DNA of 64,000 bases from Streptococcus sp. DD12 (GCF_001578885.1 NZ_KQ969496.1:1-64000); one strand, 5' to 3'. Numbered from the stretch's first letter, positions 47,867 through 57,282 are shown. Notes: a model not told the origin generated them from the letters alone. Numbers and translations: made by a program.

Positions 47867-50509
47867 ATGACTGACAAGAAAAAACTTTTATTGATTGATG
47901 GGTCATCTGTGGCCTATCGTGCCTTTTTTGCCCTCTATAATCAGATGGACAATTTTAAAAACCGTTCGGGTCTTCATACTAATGCCATTTACGGTTTTCA
48001 CCTCATGCTCAATCATCTGATGGAGCGTATCCAGCCGACCCATGTCTTGGTAGCCTTTGATGCAGGCAAGACCACTTTTCGGACGGAAATGTTTGCGGAC
48101 TATAAGGCGGGACGTGCCAAGACCCCGTCTGAATTCCGGGAACAATTGCCCTATATCCGTGAACTCTTGGATGGTCTGGGCATTGCCTACTATGATTTGG
48201 AAAACTACGAAGCCGATGACATTATCGGAACCCTGGATAAGCTTGCTGAAGATGGGGACCATTATCAGGTCACGATTGTTTCTGGAGACAAGGACCTGAT
48301 TCAGCTGACAGATAGCAACACAGTGGTCGAGATTTCCAAAAAAGGGGTGGCGGAGTTTGAAGCCTACACACCGCAAGCGCTTATGGATAAGCTAGCCTTG
48401 ACCCCAGAGCAGTTTATCGACCTTAAGGCCCTCATGGGCGACAAGTCTGATAACATTCCTGGAGTGACTAAAATCGGGGAAAAAACGGGACTTAAGCTCC
48501 TTTACCAATTTGGAAGTCTGGAAAATCTGTACGACAATCTGGACCAACTCAAACCCTCTAAGATGAAGGAAAACCTCATCAATGACCGTGAGCAAGCCTT
48601 TTTGTCCAAGACCTTGGCGACTATTAACACGCAGGCGCCCATTACCATCGGTTTAGAGGATATCGTCTACCAAGGCAAGCAAATCGACCAACTCAAGGCC
48701 TTTTATGACAGCATGGGCTTTAACCAGTTTCGTCAGCAATTGACCCAAGATGACCCTCAAGCACCCGTTGAAAAAGTGCGCTTTGAAGAGGTGACCGAGG
48801 TCAGGGCGGAGCTCTTGGATGCTCAGGATTTCTTTTATTTTGAAATCTTAGGGGAAAACTACCATACCGAGCCTCTGGTTGGTCTGGCGTGGGGCAATGC
48901 CAAACAGATTTACGTATCTGATGATGCAAGCCTTTTAGAGACACCTGTTTTCAAGAGCTTTTTGGAGCAAACAGCCCTTAAAACCTATGATACCAAACGC
49001 AGTCGGGTGCTCTTGGCCCGTCAGGGAATTCAGCTGCAGCAGGCAGGCTTTGATAGCCGTTTGGCCAAGTACCTCTTGTCAACGGTTGAAGACAATAGCT
49101 TAGCAACCATTGCACGCCTCTATGGCAAATCGCCCTTGGCTGAGGACGTCGCCGTCTACGGTAAGGGAGCTAAGCTGGCCTTGCCAGATAAGGAAATCTT
49201 TCTGAGCCACCTAGCGAGCAAGGTGCGAGCCTTAGTAGAGACAGAGCCAGTCATGATTGCCCAACTAGAAGAACAAGAGCAACTTGGTCTCCTTTATGAT
49301 ATGGAGTTACCTTTGGCCCATGTCCTAGCAAAAATGGAGCTAGCTGGTATACGTGTCCACAAAGAAACCCTGCAAGCCATGGAAGTGGCCAACGAAGGGG
49401 TCTTAGACCAGTTAACTCAAGACATTTACGACCTGGCAGGTGAATCTTTTAATATCAACTCGCCAAAACAACTGGGGGTCATTCTTTTTGAAAAATTAGG
49501 CCTGCCCCTGTCGGCCACTAAAAAGACCAAGACAGGTTATTCCACAGCAGTGGATGTCTTAGAGCGTCTGGCACCAGATGCGCCTATCGTGCAAAAGATT
49601 TTAGATTACCGTCAGTTGGCTAAACTGCAATCCACCTATATCAAAGGCTTGCAGGATGCCATCGCTACAGACGGCAAGATTCATACCCGCTACCTGCAAG
49701 ATTTGACCCAGACCGGCCGCCTGTCTAGCGTTGACCCTAACCTGCAAAATATCCCCGTTCGCCTGGAACAAGGTCGTCTTATTCGCAAGGCCTTTGTCCC
49801 TGAGTGGGAGGACAGCGTTTTGCTGAGTTCGGATTACTCGCAGATTGAGTTGCGGGTGCTGGCTCATATTTCAGGGGATCAGCATCTGATTGATGCCTTT
49901 AAGCATGGGGCAGATATTCATACAGCAACTGCCATGCGGGTCTTTGGTATTGACAAAGCTGAAGACGTCACGGCCAATGACCGCCGTAACGCCAAGGCCG
50001 TGAACTTTGGCATTGTTTATGGTATTTCTGATTTTGGGTTGTCCAATAATCTGGGCATTTCCCGCAAACTTGCCAAACAGTACATCGATACGTATTTTGA
50101 ACGTTACCCGGGAATTAAGGCATATATGGAAAGGGTTGTCCGTGACGCCAAAGACAAAGGCTATGTTGAGACCCTCTTTCACCGGCGCCGCCAATTACCA
50201 GATATCAATGCGAGAAACTTTGCCGTTCGCTCTTTTGCAGAACGCACAGCCATCAATTCACCCATTCAAGGGTCGGCCGCAGATATTTTAAAAATTGCCA
50301 TGATTCGTCTGGATCAGGCCCTGACTGCCGGAGGCTTCAAAGCTAAGATGCTTTTGCAGGTGCATGACGAGGTTGTTCTAGAGGTCCCTGAAGCAGAGTT
50401 GACTGCTGTCAAAAATTTGGTTAAAGAAACGATGGAGTCTGCCCTAGACATGGCAGTTCCTCTGATTGTCGATGAAAATGCTGGGAAGACTTGGTACGAA
50501 GCCAAGTAG
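47867..50509 (+). CDS. polA: DNA polymerase I
   Basis: Gap-filling and primer-removal polymerase, about 880 residues. Its 5'-3' exonuclease domain (LLIDGSSVAYRAFFAL, YEADDIIGTL, VSGDKDLIQL) and polymerase domain (SSDYSQIELRVLAHIS, RRNAKAVNFGIVYGIS, LQVHDEVVLEVP) are intact. The middle domain lacks the acidic 3'-5' exonuclease motif, as in other streptococci. ATG47867 (MTDKKKLLLIDG) fits the family; ATG47849 overlaps the -10. Confidence 0.95.
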   Translation: MTDKKKLLLIDGSSVAYRAFFALYNQMDNFKNRSGLHTNAIYGFHLMLNHLMERIQPTHVLVAFDAGKTTFRTEMFADYKAGRAKTPSEFREQLPYIRELLDGLGIAYYDLENYEADDIIGTLDKLAEDGDHYQVTIVSGDKDLIQLTDSNTVVEISKKGVAEFEAYTPQALMDKLALTPEQFIDLKALMGDKSDNIPGVTKIGEKTGLKLLYQFGSLENLYDNLDQLKPSKMKENLINDREQAFLSKTLATINTQAPITIGLEDIVYQGKQIDQLKAFYDSMGFNQFRQQLTQDDPQAPVEKVRFEEVTEVRAELLDAQDFFYFEILGENYHTEPLVGLAWGNAKQIYVSDDASLLETPVFKSFLEQTALKTYDTKRSRVLLARQGIQLQQAGFDSRLAKYLLSTVEDNSLATIARLYGKSPLAEDVAVYGKGAKLALPDKEIFLSHLASKVRALVETEPVMIAQLEEQEQLGLLYDMELPLAHVLAKMELAGIRVHKETLQAMEVANEGVLDQLTQDIYDLAGESFNINSPKQLGVILFEKLGLPLSATKKTKTGYSTAVDVLERLAPDAPIVQKILDYRQLAKLQSTYIKGLQDAIATDGKIHTRYLQDLTQTGRLSSVDPNLQNIPVRLEQGRLIRKAFVPEWEDSVLLSSDYSQIELRVLAHISGDQHLIDAFKHGADIHTATAMRVFGIDKAEDVTANDRRNAKAVNFGIVYGISDFGLSNNLGISRKLAKQYIDTYFERYPGIKAYMERVVRDAKDKGYVETLFHRRRQLPDINARNFAVRSFAERTAINSPIQGSAADILKIAMIRLDQALTAGGFKAKMLLQVHDEVVLEVPEAELTAVKNLVKETMESALDMAVPLIVDENAGKTWYEAK

Positions 50510-50527
50510 TCGAAAAAGGAGACGCTT

Positions 50528-50968
50528 ATGACCGATCAATTTATCAATGCGCCGCATGACGTTATCTTTGATATGATTCGTGAGTCACGAACCATTGCGG
50601 TGGTGGGCTTGTCTGATCGCGAGGAGACGGCTAGTTATCGGGTGGCCAAATTTATGCAAGACCAAGGCTTTACCATTATTCCGGTCAATCCTCGTAAGGC
50701 AGGACAAACCATCTTGGGGCAGAAGGTCTACGCCCGTCTGCAAGACATTCCAGTGCACATCAATATTGTTGATGTGTTTCGAAAGAGCGAAGCCCTGCCT
50801 GAGGTGGCGCGTGATTTTCTAGAAACGGATGCGGATGTCTTTTGGGCGCAACTGGGGCTACAAAGCCAAGAAGCCAATCAGCTTTTGCGCAAGGCCAATC
50901 GCCATCGTATCGTCATGAATAAGTGCCTGAAAATCGTTTATCAAGAAATGCTAGACCAGGGCGATTAG
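50528..50968 (+). CDS. CoA-binding domain protein (YccU-like)
   Basis: A 146-residue Rossmann-like CoA-binding protein: TIAVVGLSDREETASYRVAKFMQDQGF, IPVNPRKAG, VDVFRKSE, and WAQLGLQSQEA. The biochemical role is unknown. AAAAGGAG precedes the ATG. It follows polA by 18 bases and is probably co-transcribed with it. Confidence 0.85.
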   Translation: MTDQFINAPHDVIFDMIRESRTIAVVGLSDREETASYRVAKFMQDQGFTIIPVNPRKAGQTILGQKVYARLQDIPVHINIVDVFRKSEALPEVARDFLETDADVFWAQLGLQSQEANQLLRKANRHRIVMNKCLKIVYQEMLDQGD

Positions 50969-50992
50969 GCCCCTAACCCTAAAAGGAAGACT

Positions 50993-51952
50993 ATGACCGT
51001 TAATTTTGAAAAGATTGAGCAGGCCTTTGACCTGCTTTTGACCAATGTCCAACAGTTGCAAAGTGACCTTGCCACGAACATCTATGATGCTATAGTTGAG
51101 CAAAATGCCTACTTTGTTCAGGGAGAGGGCAAGTTGGCCAAACTCGATGCTAATAATGAGGCCCTCAGAGCCTTAAACCTGACGGCCGAGGAATGGCGAC
51201 GTGCTTATCAATACCTCTTGATGAAAGCCAATCAACTCGAGCCTCTCCAGCGCAATCATCAGCTGACACCTGACACGGTGGGGTTTTTACTGCTCTATGT
51301 GATGGAAGTCCTCTGCGCCAAAGACCAACTAGATCTTGTTGAGATCGGCTCAGGGACAGGGAACTTGGCTGAAACCCTGGTAATTAATAGCGCTAAAAAA
51401 TTGGACTACCTCGGTATCGAGGTCGATGACTTATTGATTGACCTCGCAGCCAGCACAGCGGATGTCATCGGGACGGATCTCCACTTTATCCAGGAAGATG
51501 CCGTACGTCCCCAACTCCTCAAACCGTCCGATGTTCTGCTGGCGGATTTGCCAGTAGGATTTTATCCGGATGATGTCATTGCCAGTCGCTATCAGGTGGC
51601 TTCTAAGACCGAACACACCTATGCCCACCACCTTCTCATGGAACAAGGTCTCAAGTACCTCAAACCAGGTGGATTGGCGATTTTCTTGGCTCCTCGTGAC
51701 CTCTTGACCAGCCCGCAGAGTGATTTGCTCAAGGCTTGGTTGCAAAAGGAAGCTCAGGTGCTAGCCATGGTGACTTTGCCGGAAAATCTTTTTCACAGTG
51801 AAAAGGATGAAAAGACCCTCTATGTTTTGGCAAAAAGGCAGGAGCAGGTCGAGAACGTTTTTGTCTATCCTCTAACAGACCTCAATGATGCAACTGTTAT
51901 ACGTCAGTTTATGGAGGCTTTGGCCGCTTGGCGGGCGAAAAATCTTTCCTAA
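50993..51952 (+). CDS. Class I SAM-dependent methyltransferase (YtxK-like)
   Basis: A 319-residue protein with an N-terminal helical part and a methyltransferase domain: LVEIGSGTGNLAETL (SAM site), and DVLLADLPVGFYPDD in the position of the NPPY-type motif, resembling N6-adenine methyltransferases. In other streptococci this gene sits between the comY/cgl pilus operon and ackA. Here ackA follows as usual, but polA and the CoA-binding gene take the upstream place. Confidence 0.82.
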   Translation: MTVNFEKIEQAFDLLLTNVQQLQSDLATNIYDAIVEQNAYFVQGEGKLAKLDANNEALRALNLTAEEWRRAYQYLLMKANQLEPLQRNHQLTPDTVGFLLLYVMEVLCAKDQLDLVEIGSGTGNLAETLVINSAKKLDYLGIEVDDLLIDLAASTADVIGTDLHFIQEDAVRPQLLKPSDVLLADLPVGFYPDDVIASRYQVASKTEHTYAHHLLMEQGLKYLKPGGLAIFLAPRDLLTSPQSDLLKAWLQKEAQVLAMVTLPENLFHSEKDEKTLYVLAKRQEQVENVFVYPLTDLNDATVIRQFMEALAAWRAKNLS

Positions 51953-51967
51953 ATCCTTGGAAATTGG

Positions 51968-51973
51968 TATAAT
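51968..51973 (+). promoter_or_regulatory. ackA -10
   Basis: TATAAT at 51968-51973, 16 bases after the methyltransferase stop and 32 bases before the ackA start. The -35 is weak. Confidence 0.5.
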
Positions 51974-52005
51974 GTTTCTGAAACCGATTACAAATGGAGG
52001 CTAAC

Positions 52006-53196
52006 ATGGGGAAATCATTAGCAGTAAACGCAGGAAGTTCAAGTTTAAAATGGCAACTCTATCAAATGCCAGAAGAGATCGTATTGGCCAAAGGACTGAT
52101 TGAACGGATTGGATTAGACGTGTCCTATTCGACGGTGGCCTTTGCTGGTAAAAAAGAAAAGACACAAGTTGCCGTGCCTGACCACACCGCAGCTGTGGAA
52201 CTCTTGCTCAACACCCTTAAGGCAGATAAAATTATCGAAGATTTCAGTGAAATTACAGGGATTGGCCATCGGGTCGTTGCCGGTGGGGAACGTTTCAAGG
52301 GCTCTGAAGCGCTGACTGATACAGTTATTCAAGAAATTGCAGACCTTAGTGTTTTAGCGCCCTTGCACAATCCAGGAGCGGTCCAAGGCATGCGGGCCTT
52401 TCAAGAGGTCTTGCCAGATGTGTTTGGGATTGCCGTCTTTGACACCGCCTTTCATGCTAATATGCCTGAGAAAGCCTATCGCTACCCAATTGCTGAAAAG
52501 TATTATACAGACTTTAAAGTCCGTAAATATGGGGCCCACGGCACCAGTCATCAGTATGTGGCAGGTAAGGCTGCCGACCTGTTAGGCAAACCTCTTCAAG
52601 ACTTGAAGATTATCACCTGCCATATCGGAAACGGTGTGTCCTTGACTGCCGTTAAAAATGGTCAGTCCGTCGACACCTCTATGGGTCTAACCCCACTAGG
52701 CGGGGTCATGATGGGGACGCGTTCTGGGGAGCTAGACCCTTCTGTAACGTCCTTTATCCTTAGTCAGGACGATAGCGTATCGACAGCTCAAGATATGACG
52801 GATATCTACAACCGTCAGTCAGGTCTTGCAGGTGTTTCGGAAGTTTCCAGTGACATGCGAGATATCTTAGAAGGTGTGGCAAATGGCGATGCCAAATGCC
52901 AACTTGCCTATGATATGTACATCGACCGTTTGCAGAAGTACATCGGTTCCTATCTGGCCGTGTTAGGCGGAGCAGATGCCATTGTCTTCACGGCTGGTAT
53001 CGGGGAAAATTCGCCAGAGGTTCGGCGTGACGTGCTAGCCAACTTTGCTTGGGCTGGTCTAAAGTTAGATGATGACAAGAATGACAACCTGCGTGAGGGT
53101 ATCATCTCACAAGCAGACTCTGCCATTGCTGTTCTCGTGGTACCAACCGATGAAGAATTGGTAATTGTACGTGATATTGAGCGCCTGCGCCCATAA
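52006..53196 (+). CDS. ackA: Acetate kinase
   Basis: Makes ATP from acetyl phosphate. It is 396 residues from ATG52006 (TGGAGG upstream). Family motifs: [15 protein letters not shown] at the start, [40 protein letters not shown]-type [13 protein letters not shown] and FTAGIGENS. It has its own terminator. Confidence 0.97.
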   Translation: MGKSLAVNAGSSSLKWQLYQMPEEIVLAKGLIERIGLDVSYSTVAFAGKKEKTQVAVPDHTAAVELLLNTLKADKIIEDFSEITGIGHRVVAGGERFKGSEALTDTVIQEIADLSVLAPLHNPGAVQGMRAFQEVLPDVFGIAVFDTAFHANMPEKAYRYPIAEKYYTDFKVRKYGAHGTSHQYVAGKAADLLGKPLQDLKIITCHIGNGVSLTAVKNGQSVDTSMGLTPLGGVMMGTRSGELDPSVTSFILSQDDSVSTAQDMTDIYNRQSGLAGVSEVSSDMRDILEGVANGDAKCQLAYDMYIDRLQKYIGSYLAVLGGADAIVFTAGIGENSPEVRRDVLANFAWAGLKLDDDKNDNLREGIISQADSAIAVLVVPTDEELVIVRDIERLRP

Positions 53197-53202
53197 GACA
53201 GA

Positions 53203-53226
53203 TAAAAAGGACTGAGGTCCTTTTTG
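53203..53226 (+). terminator. ackA terminator
   Basis: Stem AAAAAGGAC/GTCCTTTTT with a short loop. Confidence 0.8.
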
Positions 53227-53299
53227 TTATGTCTCAAAAGGAAGGGGTCTTGCGACAAAAAAATTGTCGCCATTCCTATCTTTATGCTAAAATAAGGCT

Positions 53300-54802
53300 A
53301 TGTTAAGAAATCGAAAATTTTGGGTGTGGTTGCTAGCTGGCATCCTTTTGCTTGCTGGGCTAGCAGGGGCTTTTTATGTCGCCGGAGGTCAACGGCGTCT
53401 AGTGGACCAGGTCACCCGTAGTGATAACAGTTATCTCTTTACAGACTATTTGCAGGCCAAAGACCCACTGGCTCTGACAGCCGCAGGACAGGTTCGGTCT
53501 TATCGAATTGACCGCCAGTCGATTGCTAGTGAGGGAAATCGGATTTTTGTTAGCTATTATGTCAACAACAATCCCAAAGCTAGCCTTGGTCTGGAACTCA
53601 AAAATGACCAAGGCCTGCTTGAAGTGACCGAGATTAAACCCTCTAAAGCCTTTACCCGCCTGGTGACCAATCAGGACTATCAGGCACTTACGGGTCAAAT
53701 CAAGCAGGCTGTCAATCAGGTCAAGACCGAGGGTGGTTGGGATGCTGACAGCAGTGCTGGCTACTATGAACGCCTGCGTGAGCTCATGAAAAAGCGTCAG
53801 CGTAAAGACCTGTCTCAAACCCTGACTGATCTTGCTAGTGAAGCCAAGCAAGTTGGTTCGCCTGTTTACACAAATCTCTTTGTTTGGTCTAATTTGTCAG
53901 CCAAGGACAAGTTGGCCCTGGTCATGACCCAGATGAAAGCTGAAGTGGATAGCCATAACTTTTTGCAGATGGGAACGGATGGTTACCGCTTTTCGAGTGA
54001 CTTGGCCCCTAACGGTGATTTTTTTACCTATTTTCGTAAGGCCGTGATGGATGCCTACCCGACTAGCAAGGGGCTCAATGCGGATCATCTGGGGCTAAAA
54101 GTCCACTTGTTTAGGTCTTACATTGACAAACAAGCCATTGACTATGTGCGCAGTCATTTTAAAGGGAAAACGGACTACGAAAAATTGCTAGCCTTTGCGA
54201 AAAAGAACAAGCTGACCTTTGACTACACGACGGGTGCTGTTCTCCACAACCGCACACAGGGGGACTTTACTTACACCCAGCACATGAAGGTGCAACTGCC
54301 TAAGAGTAATACCAGTGGCGATTACGGAACCAACAATGCCCGGTTTATCGAATATATTGTCGATTTGAAAACAGGACGTTTTGTTTCTGAGTGGAATGTC
54401 TACCGCCAGTTAGCAGATGGGTCTTATGATTCAGACCCTGACCATTACGCTGTTGCTGATGGCGCAGATGCTGCCAATACAGAGTCTGCTAACTATGGCC
54501 TGCCTAAAGGTCTCAATAATGATGTGCCCGCCTACCTGACGCGGTCGCACCGCTACCTGGATGTCACCCATCCACCCGATACAGTAATCCGCCGCAAGAT
54601 GACCAAGGTTTGGCGTCCAGCCAAATTATTGTCCAAGGGCGGTCGCTACGCAGATATTGTCAAGAAAGGAGGTCAGTCTGACTATGATGAATGGAATGCG
54701 GTTCAAGATGACCAAAAAGAGGGTCGCTATGGGAGCTTCATTGCTTCTCCTTATGTTGGTGACGGTTTTAGGGATTTTTCTAATAAACAATCAAAAAAGT
54801 AA
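53300..54802 (+). CDS. Membrane-anchored DUF3114-like protein
   Basis: A 500-residue protein with an N-terminal membrane helix (about 7-29, WVWLLAGILLLAGLAGAFYVAG) and a large outer domain. The sequence, including GDFTYTQHMKVQLP, RFIEYIVDLKTGRFVSEWNVY and VIRRKMTKVWRPAKL, resembles streptococcal DUF3114 proteins; the match is from memory and moderate. It could be related to endonuclease-toxin-like surface domains, but I cannot show that. The last 95 bases also encode the start of the next gene in another frame. Confidence 0.55.
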   Translation: MLRNRKFWVWLLAGILLLAGLAGAFYVAGGQRRLVDQVTRSDNSYLFTDYLQAKDPLALTAAGQVRSYRIDRQSIASEGNRIFVSYYVNNNPKASLGLELKNDQGLLEVTEIKPSKAFTRLVTNQDYQALTGQIKQAVNQVKTEGGWDADSSAGYYERLRELMKKRQRKDLSQTLTDLASEAKQVGSPVYTNLFVWSNLSAKDKLALVMTQMKAEVDSHNFLQMGTDGYRFSSDLAPNGDFFTYFRKAVMDAYPTSKGLNADHLGLKVHLFRSYIDKQAIDYVRSHFKGKTDYEKLLAFAKKNKLTFDYTTGAVLHNRTQGDFTYTQHMKVQLPKSNTSGDYGTNNARFIEYIVDLKTGRFVSEWNVYRQLADGSYDSDPDHYAVADGADAANTESANYGLPKGLNNDVPAYLTRSHRYLDVTHPPDTVIRRKMTKVWRPAKLLSKGGRYADIVKKGGQSDYDEWNAVQDDQKEGRYGSFIASPYVGDGFRDFSNKQSKK

Positions 54803-55406
54803 ACCGCTAAAAAATAGCCTCTATCAGACCATTGCCAAGGAAAATTATGTGACTCTCACCGATGGCTATGCCAAGAGTGTCTATGGTGACGAAGTTGGAC
54901 AAACTTTTTCGGTCAAGACTCAGGAACTATACGGCGATGACATTGCCGTCAAGGGAGATAAGGTCTACGGAACAGAGCTGGATGGCCAGACCGCCAAAGC
55001 CTTTTATCGGGAAGTCTGGAAGGAAGCCCTAGAAGCGACCAAATACCTACAAATAAATAAGTCTGCCATCAAAAAAGCTAACTATAAGGTTACCTTAGAC
55101 TTGGCTGACACTTGGGGAAATCTCAAACTCTCTAGCGATAGCCGGGGTAACAATGACATTCTCAATGATTATAAGGATAAGACTCTCAAATGTCTTCGCA
55201 TTCATTTTGACAAGTCTTATCGCCCAACCCGTATCGAGGGTTACTACCAAGCAGATGGTGACCGAGGGTGGTATAACCTTCTCTATCTGGCCTACCCTGA
55301 CCTAACTAAGGCCAGCTTTGACAGCAAACTGGATGCCTATATCCAGACCATCCAAGCCCAGCCAGATGAAGACGAGGAAAGCGAGCAAGTAGAAGACACC
55401 GAGTAG
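54708..55406 (+). CDS. Membrane-anchored protein, unknown family
   Basis: About 232 residues. A signal-anchor helix (GASLLLLMLVTVLGIFLI) is followed by an outer domain (NSLYQTIAKENYVTLTDGYA, LKCLRIHFDKSYRPTRIEGYY) and an acidic tail (PDEDEESEQVEDTE). The start is uncertain: ATG54708 has little ribosome site, while ATG54729 has AGAGGG eight bases upstream. Either way the membrane helix is encoded inside the end of the previous gene, so the two are translationally linked. Possibly a partner or immunity-type protein of its neighbour, which is speculative. Confidence 0.55.
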   Translation: MTKKRVAMGASLLLLMLVTVLGIFLINNQKSKPLKNSLYQTIAKENYVTLTDGYAKSVYGDEVGQTFSVKTQELYGDDIAVKGDKVYGTELDGQTAKAFYREVWKEALEATKYLQINKSAIKKANYKVTLDLADTWGNLKLSSDSRGNNDILNDYKDKTLKCLRIHFDKSYRPTRIEGYYQADGDRGWYNLLYLAYPDLTKASFDSKLDAYIQTIQAQPDEDEESEQVEDTE

Positions 55407-55565
55407 CGCTTAAAAATAGGTTTAATGAGCAAACCGCAAGGTGAGCTTATGTGAAAAAAACAGCCAGGAGGAGGTTTGAAAACAAAGACAAACTGATCTT
55501 ATCGGTAGATTCTACGGAACTCTGTTAATAGAAGAAGATAATTTCAGTTCTTCCAAGCAAGAACC
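55407..55565. other. Intergenic region without a convincing gene
   Basis: A strong Shine-Dalgarno-like AGGAGGAGG at about 55467-55475 is followed only by a TTG and a six-codon frame. A GTG frame of 25 codons starts at 55451. A short inverted repeat GTTTG/CAAAC flanks the site. These may be remnants of a gene. Confidence 0.35.
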
Positions 55566-55703
55566 AAGACTTCCCGCCGTGAGAAAAATGCTTGAAACAG
55601 GGATGTTTCAAGCATTTGGGAACTTTGAGACCTTAGGCTCAAAGTTAAGGGATGGAATCCGTCAGGAGTCGCTACCGTCCACCCCTCACCTAAGGGAAGT
55701 CTT
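55566..55703 (-). repeat. 138-bp structured repeat element, copy 2
   Basis: The better-formed copy of the element also present at 11894-12031, in the opposite orientation. It is bounded by perfect 10-base inverted repeats (AAGACTTCCC and GGGAAGTCTT). Read on the minus strand it has three stems: GGGGTGGA/TCCATCCC, AACTTTGAG/CTCAAAGTT, and a perfect 14-bp AAATGCTTGAAACA/TGTTTCAAGCATTT followed by T5. The loop CCTAAGG of the second stem is complementary to CCTTAGG near the 5' end, allowing a pseudoknot. It lies between convergent genes. The conserved loop GTAGCGAYTCCT occurs in both copies. Confidence 0.8.
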
Positions 55704-55726
55704 AAAAAGACTTTGACTTCAAAGAA

Positions 55727-55750
55727 AAACAGCCTCAGGGCTGTTTTTTT
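55727..55750 (+). terminator. Plus-strand terminator beyond the repeat
   Basis: Stem AACAGCC/GGGCTGTT with a short loop and seven T, probably ending transcripts from the upstream surface-protein genes. Confidence 0.7.
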
Positions 55751-55877
55751 GATTTGCTCTTGTAGAGAATAAACTCCTAGCCTTTGGCTGACTGATGCAG
55801 GCTTCAGGTGCTTGTGTTCATCGTCTTTTAAAAGAGTGATCGTGCAAGAAGGAGCGATTGACAGTTTCGCGAAAAGT

Positions 55878-56939
55878 CTAATAGCCTTTAATCTTATCTA
55901 CCATTTTGCGGTCAAGTTTTTTGACCAAGGCTTGGAGGAAGGCTTGGGCTTGTTGGAAATCTTCGAGGTTGAAGAGGGTTTGGTGGGAGTGGATGTAGCG
56001 GGCGCAGACCCCGATTGTGGTTGAAGGGACACCGCCTGCTTGTAGGTGGGCAGCACCTGCATCTGTACCACCTTTGCCAGCGTAGTATTGGTAACGAATC
56101 CCCGCTTCGTCAGCTGTTTCAAGTAAAAAGTCCCGCATGTCTTCTAGGAGGACATGGCCAGGGTCGTAAAAGCGAATAAGTGTGCCGTCACCGATAGCAC
56201 CTTGGTCTCCGTAGACGTCTCCAGCTGGGGAACAGTCCACAGCCAAAAAGATGTCTGGTTGGAAGGTCTGGGTTGAGGCATGGGCACCTCTGAGTCCGAC
56301 TTCTTCTTGGACATTGGCACCTGCTATTAAGGTATTGGGAAGGTCGGTGTCCGCCAGATTTTTAAGAAGTTCAGCCACCATGAGGACACCGTAGCGGTTG
56401 TCCCAGGCCTTGCTGATGACATTTTTGCCATTGGCAGTGAGGATGGTCTGACTTTCTGGAATGATGGTGTCACCAGGGTGCACGCCGTAACTTTCGGCCT
56501 CAGCCTTGTCGCTAAAGCCAGCATCAAAGACAATATCTTCTACCTTAGGCAAGCTAGCACCCGATGTCCCCCGCAGAAGATGAGGAGGAACAGAACCTGA
56601 GATGACGGGATACTGGTCACCTTTTTGTGTGGTCAGGGTAAAGCGTTGGGCACTCACCACCAGCGGGTTCCAGCCTCCTAGTGGCACGACACGTAGGGTA
56701 CCGTTGTCCTGGATTTTGCTGACAAGAAATCCGACTTCGTCCATATGGGCAGCGACTAGGATGGTTGGTGCTTGAGGGTCATTGTTAGGCCGTACACCAA
56801 AGACACCACCGAGGCCATCGCTGGTGATGTGGTCAACATAAGGGGCCATTTCTTTTTTAAGAAACTCACGCACAGGGCGCTCATGGCCTGCCACAGCTTG
56901 TAGTTCAGTCACAGTTTTGATACGGTCAAATAAAGTCAT
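55878..56939 (-). CDS. pepA: Glutamyl aminopeptidase, M42 family
   Basis: A cytoplasmic, large multimeric metallo-aminopeptidase of 353 residues. The M42 metal-site motifs are present: AAHMDEVGF, KAWDNRYG, NVQEEVGLRGA, and AVDCSPAGD, plus GKGGTDAGAAHLQ. GGAGAAAG precedes the ATG. It is divergent from the DUF4651-thioredoxin-ytpR genes, the usual streptococcal arrangement. Confidence 0.95.
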   Translation of the reverse strand: MTLFDRIKTVTELQAVAGHERPVREFLKKEMAPYVDHITSDGLGGVFGVRPNNDPQAPTILVAAHMDEVGFLVSKIQDNGTLRVVPLGGWNPLVVSAQRFTLTTQKGDQYPVISGSVPPHLLRGTSGASLPKVEDIVFDAGFSDKAEAESYGVHPGDTIIPESQTILTANGKNVISKAWDNRYGVLMVAELLKNLADTDLPNTLIAGANVQEEVGLRGAHASTQTFQPDIFLAVDCSPAGDVYGDQGAIGDGTLIRFYDPGHVLLEDMRDFLLETADEAGIRYQYYAGKGGTDAGAAHLQAGGVPSTTIGVCARYIHSHQTLFNLEDFQQAQAFLQALVKKLDRKMVDKIKGY

Positions 56940-57003
56940 AGCTTTCTCCTTTTGATGAGGTTTGTCCCTTTTATTTTAGCATTTTTGTGTTAAAATTTAA
57001 GAT

Positions 57004-57282
57004 ATGAAAGTAAAGAAATCATGGCTAGTGGCCGGTGGGTTAACGCTAGTGGGACTGGCTTATGTGACCTATCAAGGCAAACAATGGCTAAAAGAAAAAC
57101 AGCAAGCTAGGTTACTGGCCCAAGTGCGCGCGCATTTCCCAGCTCAAGAGATATCTGTTGTCTATGTCAATCCCCAAGAGACAGCTGGTGATTTTTCAGG
57201 TGGACTGGTTTTAACCGATGGCACGGTTTGGCAGTTTGCTCTAGGTGAGGATGGTTTGACAGTTGAGGAGGAAAGCGCATGA
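57004..57282 (+). CDS. DUF4651-like membrane-anchored small protein
   Basis: Ninety-two residues with an N-terminal helix (SWLVAGGLTLVGLAYVTYQG) and a small domain (ISVVYVNPQETAGDFSGGLVLTDG). The same protein precedes the thioredoxin and ytpR genes in other streptococci. Function unknown. It overlaps the next gene by four bases. Confidence 0.7.
   Translation: MKVKKSWLVAGGLTLVGLAYVTYQGKQWLKEKQQARLLAQVRAHFPAQEISVVYVNPQETAGDFSGGLVLTDGTVWQFALGEDGLTVEEESA

Noticed and set aside
55467-55492. Gene start after the strong AGGAGGAGG
   Set aside because: The only start codon at proper distance is a TTG that meets a stop after six codons.
55640-55680. A T-box-like GGATGGAATCC stretch on the plus strand
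   Set aside because: The resemblance to the T-box core is superficial. It falls inside the 138-bp repeat and no aminoacyl-tRNA synthetase or amino-acid gene lies downstream.
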